From NCBI RefSeq assembly GCF_963677125.1, contig NZ_OY781882.1:2922501-2986500 (forward strand): DNA of 64,000 bases, in the 5' to 3' direction. Source of the stretch: an uncultured Desulfobacter sp. Its GTDB lineage: Bacteria > Desulfobacterota > Desulfobacteria > Desulfobacterales > Desulfobacteraceae. Shown here piece by piece: positions 36,541 to 45,004 of the stretch. Position numbers and translations under genes: made by a program. The notes under the pieces were generated by a model. That model ran no database searches, was not told where the DNA came from, and worked only from the letters and a program-made list of their open reading frames with translations. Numbering within the stretch: the stretch's first letter is position 1; every line of letters starts with the position of its first letter.

Positions 36541-37566
36541 ATGAAATCGAATAAAACAGCCGTATCCGGCAGTGTGATTTCATACCTGGTTACGGTGTGG
36601 GTGATTATTACCCTGAACTTTCTTTTGCCTCGGATGATGCCGGGCGACCCATTTGTTCATCTGTCCGGGGATGAAGGGGAAGACCTGCCGGGATTCACAG
36701 AGGCCCAGAAGACATTTTATATGGAACAGTACGGATTTGATGATCCCTTACCGGTTCAATATGCCCGATATTTAGTTAAGCTTGCCCACGCTGATCTTGG
36801 GGAATCGGTCTATTTTAACAGCTCTGTGGCAGGGATTCTGGCCCGGCGGCTGCCCTGGACCCTGGGTCTTGTGATTGCAGCCGTAACGCTTTCCACGATC
36901 ATCGGCACATTCCTGGGCGTGGTGTCGGCGGCCTTGCGCCACCAATGGGCCGACCGACTTTTATTTGTCGGCCTGATCCTTATTTCCGAAATTCCGGCCT
37001 TTCTTATGGGGCTGGTGATTCTTTTTATCTTTGCCGCGGCCCTGGACCTGTTTCCCTTGTCCGGGGCCATGTCTCATTTCACCGGCCAAATGACTATTAT
37101 GGAAAAAGCGGGCGACATTGCAAAGCATGCGGCATTGCCCGTGGCAACGCTGACTCTGGCCCGTCTGGGCGGCGTTTATCTTCTGGCCCGAAACAGCCTT
37201 GTGACGGTTCTGGAAAAGGATTTCATGGTCACGGCCCGGGCCAAGGGGCTGACAAAAATCAGGATATTTTGGCGCCATGCCCTGCGCAACGCACTGCTGC
37301 CTATTGTCACCCGGGTGTTCATGAGCCTTGGGGCGCTGGTGGGCGGGGCCATCCTGGTGGAAAATGTGTTCAACTATCCGGGATTGGGCAAGCTGCTGCG
37401 TGAATCGGTCATGATCCAGGACTATCCGTTGATCCAGGGTATATTCCTTTTGGTGACCCTGGCCGTTTTATCCGCCAATTTTATAGCGGACATGGTGTAC
37501 CGGCGGCTGGACCCCAGGGTAGGAGAACAAGCACCGCTCAAGGGACAACGGCTGGTGAACGCATGA
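36541..37566 (+). CDS. ABC transporter permease, DppB/NikB type
   Basis: About 341 residues with six or so helices. The N-terminal FLLPRMMPGDPF is the DppB/NikB hallmark, and the EAA loop reads DFMVTARAKGLTKIRIFWRH. I start it at ATG 36541, just after the binding protein's stop; an in-frame ATG at 36526 would overlap it. It overlaps the second permease by 4 bases. Confidence 0.85.
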   Translation: MKSNKTAVSGSVISYLVTVWVIITLNFLLPRMMPGDPFVHLSGDEGEDLPGFTEAQKTFYMEQYGFDDPLPVQYARYLVKLAHADLGESVYFNSSVAGILARRLPWTLGLVIAAVTLSTIIGTFLGVVSAALRHQWADRLLFVGLILISEIPAFLMGLVILFIFAAALDLFPLSGAMSHFTGQMTIMEKAGDIAKHAALPVATLTLARLGGVYLLARNSLVTVLEKDFMVTARAKGLTKIRIFWRHALRNALLPIVTRVFMSLGALVGGAILVENVFNYPGLGKLLRESVMIQDYPLIQGIFLLVTLAVLSANFIADMVYRRLDPRVGEQAPLKGQRLVNA

Positions 37567-38417
37567 ATGTTGCTTTTTTTCCCAGGCTTTTTTCCCGGAT
37601 GACCCCTTCGGGCCATGCCGGCGCTTTTGTCCTGGTGGCCGTCATCTTCCTGGCCCTGGCAGCGCCCCTGGTCTGTTCCCATTCCCACCGGCAGATGTCG
37701 GGTCCGGCCCTGATTCCGCCGGGCCCGGAACATATCATGGGGACGGACGAACTGGGGGTCGATCTGTGGGCCCAGATCTGCCACGGGGCAAGAATCAGCC
37801 TGATTGTGGGCATCGGCACGGCACTGGCCGCAGGATTGGGCGGGGGCATTGCAGGGATTGTGTCCGGATATGCCGGCGGCGTTACCGACATGATCATCAT
37901 GCGCATGGTAGACATTTTTCTGGTGCTGCCGGACCTGCCGGTGATGATCGTGCTGGCCGCCTTTTTCGGACCCAGCCTGATGTCAATCGTCCTGGTGCTC
38001 TCCTGTTTTTCCTGGGTTCACACCGCCAGAATTGTCCGGGCCAGGGTGCTGGCCTTGAAACAGCGGCAGTACATCCGGGCCGCCGAACTGAACGGTGCAT
38101 CCGCATTCTACCTGATCCGCCGCCATTTTCTGCCCGAGGTGTTTCCCCTGGCCGCCGTGAGTATGATCCGGCTCACCGGCCGGGCCATTGTGGCCGAGGC
38201 AGGGCTCTCCTTTTTAGGGTTGGGTGATCCCGCTTCCGGGTCATGGGGACTGATCCTTCACCATGCCACCTCTTTTCCCGGCATCTACTATACCCGGTTC
38301 TGGCAGTGGTGGCTGGTGTTCCCCTGGCTTGCCCTGACCCTGATGGTGGTCAGCCTGGCTCTGGTCAGCCGGGACATGGAAAAAATTGCAGATCCCCGGT
38401 TGGGAAAAAGGAGTTGA
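37563..38417 (+). CDS. ABC transporter permease, DppC/NikC type
   Basis: A 284-residue inner-membrane protein. HIMGTDELGVDLWAQICHGA is the typical DppC/NikC periplasmic lead, and the EAA loop is YIRAAELNGASAFYLIRRH, followed by AEAGLSFLGLGDPASGSWG. It forms the heterodimeric channel with the preceding permease. Confidence 0.85.
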   Translation: MNVAFFPRLFSRMTPSGHAGAFVLVAVIFLALAAPLVCSHSHRQMSGPALIPPGPEHIMGTDELGVDLWAQICHGARISLIVGIGTALAAGLGGGIAGIVSGYAGGVTDMIIMRMVDIFLVLPDLPVMIVLAAFFGPSLMSIVLVLSCFSWVHTARIVRARVLALKQRQYIRAAELNGASAFYLIRRHFLPEVFPLAAVSMIRLTGRAIVAEAGLSFLGLGDPASGSWGLILHHATSFPGIYYTRFWQWWLVFPWLALTLMVVSLALVSRDMEKIADPRLGKRS

Positions 38418-38420
38418 CCA

Positions 38421-40211
38421 TTGGCTGTTGAACCACTTTTAAAAATTAATGATCTGTCCCTTGAATACAGGCAAAACGGCATGGCAACCCAGGTTTTGGA
38501 CCAGGTCCGCCTATCCCTGGCACCGGGTGAAACCTTAGGCATCATCGGAGAGTCCGGGTGCGGCAAGACCAGTCTTGCCATGGCGGTCATGGGGCTTGCC
38601 AAATCCGCGCACATCACGGGATCGATTCGCTTTGACGGCATTAATTTGACCGGACTCAACGAAAAAAACCTGTCAAAATTACGCTGGAACCGCTTTGCCC
38701 TAGTTTTCCAAAACAGTCGGGAGGTATTTAATCCGGTGATTACGGTGGGCGAACAGGTGGCCGAGACTCTGATCCGGCACCTGGGCCTTAACCCGGCTCG
38801 AGCAAAAGAGCAAACCGCCCGGCTTTTTGGACAGGCCGGTTTGGACCCGGTTTGGCAAAACGCATACGCCCATCAGCTTTCCGGCGGCATGCGCCAGCGG
38901 GTACTCATTGCCATGGCCGTTGCCTGTAGTCCGGATCTTCTCATTGTGGACGAGCCGTTTACGGCGTTGGATGCGGCCGCCGCATCCGACATGTCAAATC
39001 TGATTCTTGGCCTCCAGCAGCGCCTGGGATTTGCCATGATTATGATCTCCCACGCCATACCGGCCATTGCCCGGATGACCGACAACATTGTCACCCTCTA
39101 TGCGGGCCGGGTCATTGAAACCGGCCCCACCCGGGCTGTGCTGTCTGACCCACGACATCCCTATACCCGGGGGCTGATTAATGCCTGTCCTGAATTTTAT
39201 GAATACAAGGATCTTTGGGGGATTTCCGGAACGCCGACGACGCCCGGCAGCGTATCCGGCTGCCCCTTTTACCCACGGTGCGTCCAGCACGGCCCGGACT
39301 GCGCCACCTGTCGTCCCGCGCTGGTTGAGGTTGAAGAGAACAGACATGTGGCCTGCCATAAAGGCGGCATCACCACGGTGCTGGAAGCCCGGGGACTTGA
39401 AAAGACGTTTAACCTGAACGGCACCGCGGTCAAAGCAGTTCAGCAGGTGAATCTCACGATTAAATTCGGAGAGGTCGTGGCCCTTGTGGGCCCTTCGGGC
39501 TCGGGGAAATCCACCCTGGCCCATCTGCTGGTGGCCCTGGAAACACCGGATAACGGCCGGGTGATATTCCAGGGTACGCCCTTGGCGGACAACCGTGCGA
39601 CTGCATGCATGCACGGCATGCAGCTGGTATTCCAGGACCCGGCCCAGGCCCTAAGTCCCAGGCTGACGGTGCTGGAGGCTGTCCGGGAACCCCTGGACAT
39701 CATGGAATGGGAAACCCCACAGGAACGAAATGAAAAGGCCCTATCCGCCCTGCCCCTGGTACACCTGTCCCGGGCCCCGGCATTTGTAAACAAGCCATGC
39801 CATACATTAAGTGGGGGGCAGCGCCAGCGTGTCAGTGTGGCAAGAGCACTGGTCACCGATCCAATGCTACTCATCGCCGATGAAATCACCGCCATGCTCG
39901 ACCCCTCCGCCCAGGCCCATCTGTTGCGCATGCTCAAAGGCCTTCAGCACCAAAAAGGATTCTCCATGCTGTTCATTTCCCATGATATTCATCTATCGCG
40001 AAAAATTGCCGATCGGGCCTATGTACTCGACCAGGGTAAAATCGTGGCCCAAGGCGCAGGTTTCGAGATTTTTGAATCTTCAAACCCAGTTCAAACTTTG
40101 TATACCCCCCAAAATCATTCGCACGACGACCACCCATCCATTGAAAAATACGCCCCCGGCACATCCGGGGCCATCAACCCACCATTTACAGGAAAGGAAT
40201 CTTTCGCATGA
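38421..40211 (+). CDS. Double ABC ATPase (DppD-DppF/NikD-NikE fusion)
   Basis: A 596-residue fusion of the two ATPases of a peptide/nickel-class importer. The first half has Walker A GESGCGKTS, signature LSGGMRQR and Walker B LLIVDEPFTALD, ending in the Cys-rich CPFYPRCVQHGPDCATC that often binds a [4Fe-4S] cluster in this family. The second half has Walker A GPSGSGKST, signature LSGGQRQR and Walker B LLIADEITAMLD. The start is TTG 38421 with AAAAAGGAG upstream. It overlaps the FmdE-like gene by 4 bases. Confidence 0.85.
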   Translation: MAVEPLLKINDLSLEYRQNGMATQVLDQVRLSLAPGETLGIIGESGCGKTSLAMAVMGLAKSAHITGSIRFDGINLTGLNEKNLSKLRWNRFALVFQNSREVFNPVITVGEQVAETLIRHLGLNPARAKEQTARLFGQAGLDPVWQNAYAHQLSGGMRQRVLIAMAVACSPDLLIVDEPFTALDAAAASDMSNLILGLQQRLGFAMIMISHAIPAIARMTDNIVTLYAGRVIETGPTRAVLSDPRHPYTRGLINACPEFYEYKDLWGISGTPTTPGSVSGCPFYPRCVQHGPDCATCRPALVEVEENRHVACHKGGITTVLEARGLEKTFNLNGTAVKAVQQVNLTIKFGEVVALVGPSGSGKSTLAHLLVALETPDNGRVIFQGTPLADNRATACMHGMQLVFQDPAQALSPRLTVLEAVREPLDIMEWETPQERNEKALSALPLVHLSRAPAFVNKPCHTLSGGQRQRVSVARALVTDPMLLIADEITAMLDPSAQAHLLRMLKGLQHQKGFSMLFISHDIHLSRKIADRAYVLDQGKIVAQGAGFEIFESSNPVQTLYTPQNHSHDDHPSIEKYAPGTSGAINPPFTGKESFA

Positions 40212-41209
40212 AACGCTCTTTTATCATCTTCTGTATCGCTTTGGTCTTTGCTTTAACGGCAGCCCAAAGCGTTTCGGCAATGCCCCCCATCACCCCCGTG
40301 ATTGAAAAGGCCATGGACACCCTGCAGGTTACTAAGGCCGATCCTAATTTCTTGGTACTGACCAACGCAACAGCCGTCATGACGGACGGAAAATCAAGCC
40401 TGCCGATCCTGGCACAGGTCCAGGACGCCACCGGTGCCATGGTGGGAAAGGGTAATCTGCTTTTTTTCCAGCGGGCCCAGACCGCCCCGTTGCGTGTCAT
40501 GCTCTTAAAGAAATCAGACAGAAACGCTGTGATCATCAGTGCCAACAACGCCAAATGGGCTGTGGACGCCCTTGATTTTACCCTCAAAACCGTTTCAGAT
40601 CCCGATTTCTGGACGGCCGCAAAGGAAAAATATGCGGCAGGCAGGGATCTGTTCACCCTGGCCACCCTGGGCAATGCCTGGGCCGAAGGCGCACCCTACG
40701 ATTTTCTCAAATCCGCCGAACTTCACAACCACATCTGCCCAGGCCTCACCTCGGGGTATCTTATGGCCCATTTTATCCTGGATCACTATCCCCTGGAACA
40801 GGGCCAGAGATACACGATCATCAGCTGTCCGGTCTGGTGCAAGGAAGACGCCTTCCAGGTGGTCATGGACCAGACTCCGGGTAAACGCGGTCTGGTGGTA
40901 AAACCCTTGTCAGACGAACAAAAAGAAAAAATCTCCGTGCCTAATCCGGCAGGCATGGTCCTGATCTGGGATAAAAAACTCAAAAAAGGCAAAGGGGTTG
41001 CTCTGAGTTTTGATTTCAACACACTCAAAGGTCTCTATCCAAAGGAGACACCCAAAGCTGCGTCAATTCTGTATACCGCCCGATATCTATCATCACCGGA
41101 CAAATTTGTGTCTGCGGCAGCGGCGTTTGATCTGGATGAAACCCTGTTCAACCGAATACGCGAAGCCGGCAGCAACCCATGGGAGATGGCAGGCCTGACA
41201 AAGCCCTAA
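40208..41209 (+). CDS. Exported FmdE-like protein
   Basis: A 333-residue protein with a signal peptide (MKRSFIIFC...SVSA) and a C-terminal FmdE-family domain: ELHNHICPGLTSGYLMAHF is the His/Cys motif, followed by SCPVWCKEDAFQVVMDQTPG. The domain was first seen in a tungsten formylmethanofuran dehydrogenase subunit, and the His and Cys residues bind metal in related proteins. As last gene of a TonB/ABC uptake operon and predicted periplasmic, it could bind or hand over the imported metal. The exact role is unknown. Confidence 0.75.
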   Translation: MKRSFIIFCIALVFALTAAQSVSAMPPITPVIEKAMDTLQVTKADPNFLVLTNATAVMTDGKSSLPILAQVQDATGAMVGKGNLLFFQRAQTAPLRVMLLKKSDRNAVIISANNAKWAVDALDFTLKTVSDPDFWTAAKEKYAAGRDLFTLATLGNAWAEGAPYDFLKSAELHNHICPGLTSGYLMAHFILDHYPLEQGQRYTIISCPVWCKEDAFQVVMDQTPGKRGLVVKPLSDEQKEKISVPNPAGMVLIWDKKLKKGKGVALSFDFNTLKGLYPKETPKAASILYTARYLSSPDKFVSAAAAFDLDETLFNRIREAGSNPWEMAGLTKP

Positions 41210-41254
41210 ATATTACATTATTGTACTGTTATGCTTAATGTACAACTAAATCCC

Positions 41255-41293
41255 AAACGATTATGATACAAATTTGTTTCATAATCGTTTTTT
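41255..41293 (+). terminator. Intrinsic terminator of the TonB/ABC operon
   Basis: AAACGATTATGA (41255-41266) pairs with TCATAATCGTTT (41279-41290), ending in a run of six T. It closes the ~14.7-kb operon that starts at 26540. Confidence 0.8.
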
Positions 41294-41502
41294 ATGACAC
41301 ATGGATGCTATTGTTTCAATTTCTATCAGCTTAAACACGAAAAATATTTGCCTTTAAATTAAAACAGTTACAATTAAAAACCATTTTATCCCTTATCTTT
41401 TAAAATTTCGGCATTATTTTTGAAACACTTGATGCTTAAAACAGATTAACAGCGTTAATCTCGAATTTGCATTTAACCAAGTATCAGCAAGAGAGGAAAA
41501 AA

Positions 41503-42264
41503 ATGCTGGAGCTTAAAGATATATACTTTACCGTACCTGACGAAGAAGCGGAAAACGGGCGTGCCGAAAAAACCATTCTCAACGGCATCAACTTTACCTT
41601 TGAAAAGGGAAAATTCTACGCAATTACCGGTCCCAACGGCGGCGGAAAAACCACCCTGGCCAAAACAATTATGGGGATCAACCAAGCCACCGGGGGACAG
41701 ATCATATACAACAACAAAGATATTACAGATATGTCGATTACCGAACGGGCCAAAGAAGGCATCGCTTATGGATTCCAGCAATCAGCCCGGTTTAAGGGGG
41801 TGACATTCAGGGATCTGCTGGCCATTGCCGCCGGCACCGATGACGAAGGTCAGCTGATGGATATCCTGGCCCGGGTGGGTTTCTGCTCTCTGGATTTTCT
41901 TGACAAACCTGTGGATACAAAACTTTCCGGGGGCGAGATCAAAAAGATTGAACTTGCCACCACCATTGCCCGGAATCCCGGCCTGGCCATCTATGATGAA
42001 CCGGACACCGGGATTGACCTTTGGACCATAGACCCCATGGTTTCACTGATAAAACGGCAGATTACGGAAAAAGGAACAACCACCATCGTGGTCAGCCATA
42101 ACAAAGCCTTCCTTGAAGCGGCAGACTGTCTGCTGCTGATTAAACAAGGGCAGATTGAATTTATCGGCGATCTGGAAGGCGCTATGCCGCTGCTCAGTGA
42201 TTTAAGCGTTTGCGGATACGGAGATGTATGTGAAGGAGATATCGATGCTAGATGCTATAGATAA
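41503..42264 (+). CDS. sufC: SufC-like ABC ATPase of a minimal Fe-S assembly system
   Basis: A 253-residue soluble ATPase: Walker A GPNGGGKTT, signature KLSGGEIKKIE (SufC has SGGE rather than SGGQ), Walker B LAIYDEPDTGID. It partners the SufB-like protein encoded next, overlapping it by 20 bases. A two-gene SufC/SufB unit without SufD, SufS or SufU matches the SMS (SUF-like minimal system, SmsCB) described in anaerobic archaea and bacteria. The start ATG 41503 has GAGAGG upstream. It would supply clusters to the many Fe-S proteins of this organism. Confidence 0.85.
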   Translation: MLELKDIYFTVPDEEAENGRAEKTILNGINFTFEKGKFYAITGPNGGGKTTLAKTIMGINQATGGQIIYNNKDITDMSITERAKEGIAYGFQQSARFKGVTFRDLLAIAAGTDDEGQLMDILARVGFCSLDFLDKPVDTKLSGGEIKKIELATTIARNPGLAIYDEPDTGIDLWTIDPMVSLIKRQITEKGTTTIVVSHNKAFLEAADCLLLIKQGQIEFIGDLEGAMPLLSDLSVCGYGDVCEGDIDARCYR

Positions 42265-43165
42265 AAATTTATTAAAGGCCGTGGCAAACCTGGACGGTAT
42301 TCCCAACGGTGTATTCAATATTCGGAAAAACGGCGAACTGTTGTCTCGTAATGTATCGGACAATATCAACATTGAACCCAACGCAGACAACACCGGCATT
42401 GTGGTGACCGTTAAACCGGGCGTGACCAATGAATCGATTCACATTCCGGTGATCTTAAGTCAGGCAGGCCTGCATGATGTGGTGTACAACACCTTTATTA
42501 TTGGGGAAGGTGCCGATGTGACCATCGTTGCAGGATGCGGCATCCACTGTTCAAGCCACAAAAGTGAAGGCCACGAAGGCATCCATGAATTCCGGGTGGG
42601 CAAAAACGCCACAATCCGCTACGAGGAAAAACACGTTGCCACAGGTGAGGGGAAAGGCAAACGCAGCCTGAATCCCACCACAAAGGTATATCTGGACGAA
42701 AATGCCGTGGTGGAGATGGAATTGACCCAGATCGGCGGCGTGGACGAGGCAAAGCGAGTGAATGAGGCTGAACTTGCCGCAGGCAGTTCTCTTTTTGTCA
42801 CCGAACGAATTTTGACCGAAGGAGATCAGATCGCTGTCTCAGAAAACAACATTATACTCAAGGGAGATAACAGCAAAACCAACCTGGTCTCCCGGTCGGT
42901 GATCAAAGAGAATTCCAAACAGGATTTCTACGCCAACGTGGAGGCAAGAGCCAAAAGCTATGGTCATATCGAATGTGACGCCATCATCATGGACAACGGC
43001 GTAAATGAAACAGTGCCGGCCCTGCGCGCCCTGCACCCGGATGCTGAATTGACACATGAGGCATCCATCGGAAAAATCGCCAATGACCAATTGATCAAAT
43101 TGATGAGTTTAGGCCTCACTTACGATGAAGCTGTGGACAGAATCATCAGAGGATTTTTGAAGTAA
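42245..43165 (+). CDS. sufB: SufB/SufD-like scaffold protein (SmsB type)
   Basis: A 306-residue SufB-family scaffold on which Fe-S clusters are built, shorter than Escherichia coli SufB. The beta-helix core includes GEGADVTIVAGCGIHCSS and FRVGKNATIRYEEKHV, and the conserved C-terminal SufC-binding region reads GKIANDQLIKLMSLGLTYDE and then AVDRIIRGFL. GAAGGAG lies 5 bases before ATG 42245. It forms a complex with the SufC-like ATPase encoded upstream. Confidence 0.85.
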   Translation: MLDAIDKNLLKAVANLDGIPNGVFNIRKNGELLSRNVSDNINIEPNADNTGIVVTVKPGVTNESIHIPVILSQAGLHDVVYNTFIIGEGADVTIVAGCGIHCSSHKSEGHEGIHEFRVGKNATIRYEEKHVATGEGKGKRSLNPTTKVYLDENAVVEMELTQIGGVDEAKRVNEAELAAGSSLFVTERILTEGDQIAVSENNIILKGDNSKTNLVSRSVIKENSKQDFYANVEARAKSYGHIECDAIIMDNGVNETVPALRALHPDAELTHEASIGKIANDQLIKLMSLGLTYDEAVDRIIRGFLK

Positions 43166-43205
43166 CGGCAATGGCCGATCCACACATGCTGAATATTTTA
43201 TCTTA

Positions 43206-43255
43206 AAAGTTGGGAAGAAGGCCACTGGCCTAGTCACACGCTTCCCAACTTTCTC
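43206..43255 (+). terminator. Intrinsic terminator after sufB
   Basis: AAAGTTGGGAAG (43206-43217) pairs perfectly with CTTCCCAACTTT (43241-43252), with an inner AGGCC/GGCCT stem. The rest of the 421-base gap 43166-43586 should hold the promoter of the SIR2/TIR gene; I see no gene there. Confidence 0.75.
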
Positions 43256-43586
43256 CAAATCCGTCCACGAACATTAAATGGATGGCCTCCCACAACGTTT
43301 CTTTAGAAGCCTGCCCAAAGTTCACCTGTTTTTACACCCTGCCGCCCCCCAAAAAGAATAGCCAAATTTGAACACCCGCTTGCGTTTTAGCATCAGTGCT
43401 GTTATGTAAAATCAAACTTTTTCATTAATTATTTTCATGTCAACGGGTTTCAATAATCAAGGTGATATCCATGAACTGACAATCGCCGTACAAAGGATTC
43501 ATGCCTTCATTTCCGCCATTTACCCGTCATGAATTCAGCTGTATGGCCTGCACCGAATATGGATATCACGCTCCTGGGAGTAGGTT

Positions 43587-45002
43587 ATGATCAAAAAAAG
43601 GGGGAAAACCGGAACATGCCGTATGAACAATAGGTTCTGGGCAGACCTTCTGGCATTTATCGAGGAACGTAAAGTTATTCCCGTTTTAGGACGTGAACTG
43701 ATTACGATCTCAGACGGCGAGGAAGAAGTCCCCCTGTACCGGGCCGTGGCCGAAGCCCTCCTGGAAGAATACGATCTTGTGGCCGGAGAGGATGTGGTTC
43801 TTCGTCCCAGCCAGGAGTTAAACGATGCGGTTGCAGCACTGGAACAAAGAGGCGAGCTTGTCCAGGACCTCTACCGCCCGGTCAATGATCTGCTGCAGGA
43901 ATTTATGGCCAAGACCCAAGCCGCTGCAGATGTCCTGCGTGATCTGGCCGCTATCCGGAATTTTGATCTGTTTATCACCACCACCTTTGACGATTTGCTC
44001 GTCAACACCCTGGATGAAGTACGTCATTCCGGTATGAAGTCCACGGACAGGGTTATCTATGCCCCCAACCTGACACCAAGGGATCGTCGCGACATCCCGG
44101 AAGAACCCCGGGATTCAAATTACCAAGCGGTATTTTACCTTTTCGGCCGGGCCTGCTCTTCCCCCCTTTATGCCATTCATGACGAGGACACCCTGGAGTT
44201 TGTCTATACCTTTTTGACCCGAAGCAGGGCGGTCCCGGAACGCATGCTCAGTGAGGTGCTAAACCGGAATCTTCTGCTGATCGGGTGCAATTTTTCAGAT
44301 TGGCTGAGCCGTTTTTTTATCCGACTGGCCAGCGAAGAACGATTAGGGAACAAGCGCATCAAAAAAGAATTCCTCGTAGGGGAAGGAATGCCTAAAAATG
44401 AAGGATTGACGGTATTTTTAGGACGTTTCAGCAAAAACAGCCGCATATATCCGTGCAACGCAAGGGATTTTATTCATGAACTCTCCCGGCGTTGGCAGGA
44501 GAGGCATCCCATCGGTGAGGCTATAGAATCTGACGACGCCATCATCAGCACCGGTGAAATTTTCATCAGTTATTCCCGCACGGATATTGCTGCCGCAAAA
44601 AGGCTGAACGAGGAACTGCATAATGAATTTGGTGCCGGTATCATCTGGTTTGACAAAGGCCAAATCAGAGGCGGGGATAAATATGAAAACAAAATTATGA
44701 ATGCCATTGATCGGTGTAAACTGTTTCTTCCTCTTATTTCTTCAAATACGGAATCGCGTGATGAAGCGTTTTTTAGAAAAGAATGGTATGCAGCCGAACA
44801 ACGGGATAAAGGGATTCAGGGACGCAAATTTATCATCCCCGTGGTGATTGATTCAGAATGGGAGGGTAAGGTCAGTGTGTACAATTTAGTTCCGTCCCGG
44901 TTCACCACATGCGACTATGCCCATGCACCGGACGGCCATATGAATGAAAAATTTCGTGAAACCATCAGGCATGAAATTCGTAATTTGAGACGGGGAAGGT
45001 AA
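43587..45002 (+). CDS. SIR2-like plus TIR domain protein, putative NADase effector
   Basis: A 471-residue cytoplasmic protein. Residues ~17-300 have the SIR2-like fold order seen in bacterial conflict proteins, but the key places are changed: IPVLGREL (31-38) for the GAG loop, TTTFDDLL (131-138) for TTNYD, and YLFGRA (184-189) where the catalytic HG would be. Residues ~323-460 are a canonical TIR domain: EIFISYSRTD, IIWFDKGQIRGGDKYENKI, and FFRKEW with the predicted catalytic Glu399. TIR domains of this kind cleave NAD+ in antiphage systems. It ends 2 bases before the STAND ATPase gene. An antiphage role is inferred. GGAG precedes ATG 43587; Met at 43623 is an alternative start. Confidence 0.8.
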   Translation: MIKKRGKTGTCRMNNRFWADLLAFIEERKVIPVLGRELITISDGEEEVPLYRAVAEALLEEYDLVAGEDVVLRPSQELNDAVAALEQRGELVQDLYRPVNDLLQEFMAKTQAAADVLRDLAAIRNFDLFITTTFDDLLVNTLDEVRHSGMKSTDRVIYAPNLTPRDRRDIPEEPRDSNYQAVFYLFGRACSSPLYAIHDEDTLEFVYTFLTRSRAVPERMLSEVLNRNLLLIGCNFSDWLSRFFIRLASEERLGNKRIKKEFLVGEGMPKNEGLTVFLGRFSKNSRIYPCNARDFIHELSRRWQERHPIGEAIESDDAIISTGEIFISYSRTDIAAAKRLNEELHNEFGAGIIWFDKGQIRGGDKYENKIMNAIDRCKLFLPLISSNTESRDEAFFRKEWYAAEQRDKGIQGRKFIIPVVIDSEWEGKVSVYNLVPSRFTTCDYAHAPDGHMNEKFRETIRHEIRNLRRGR

Positions 45003-45004
45003 TC

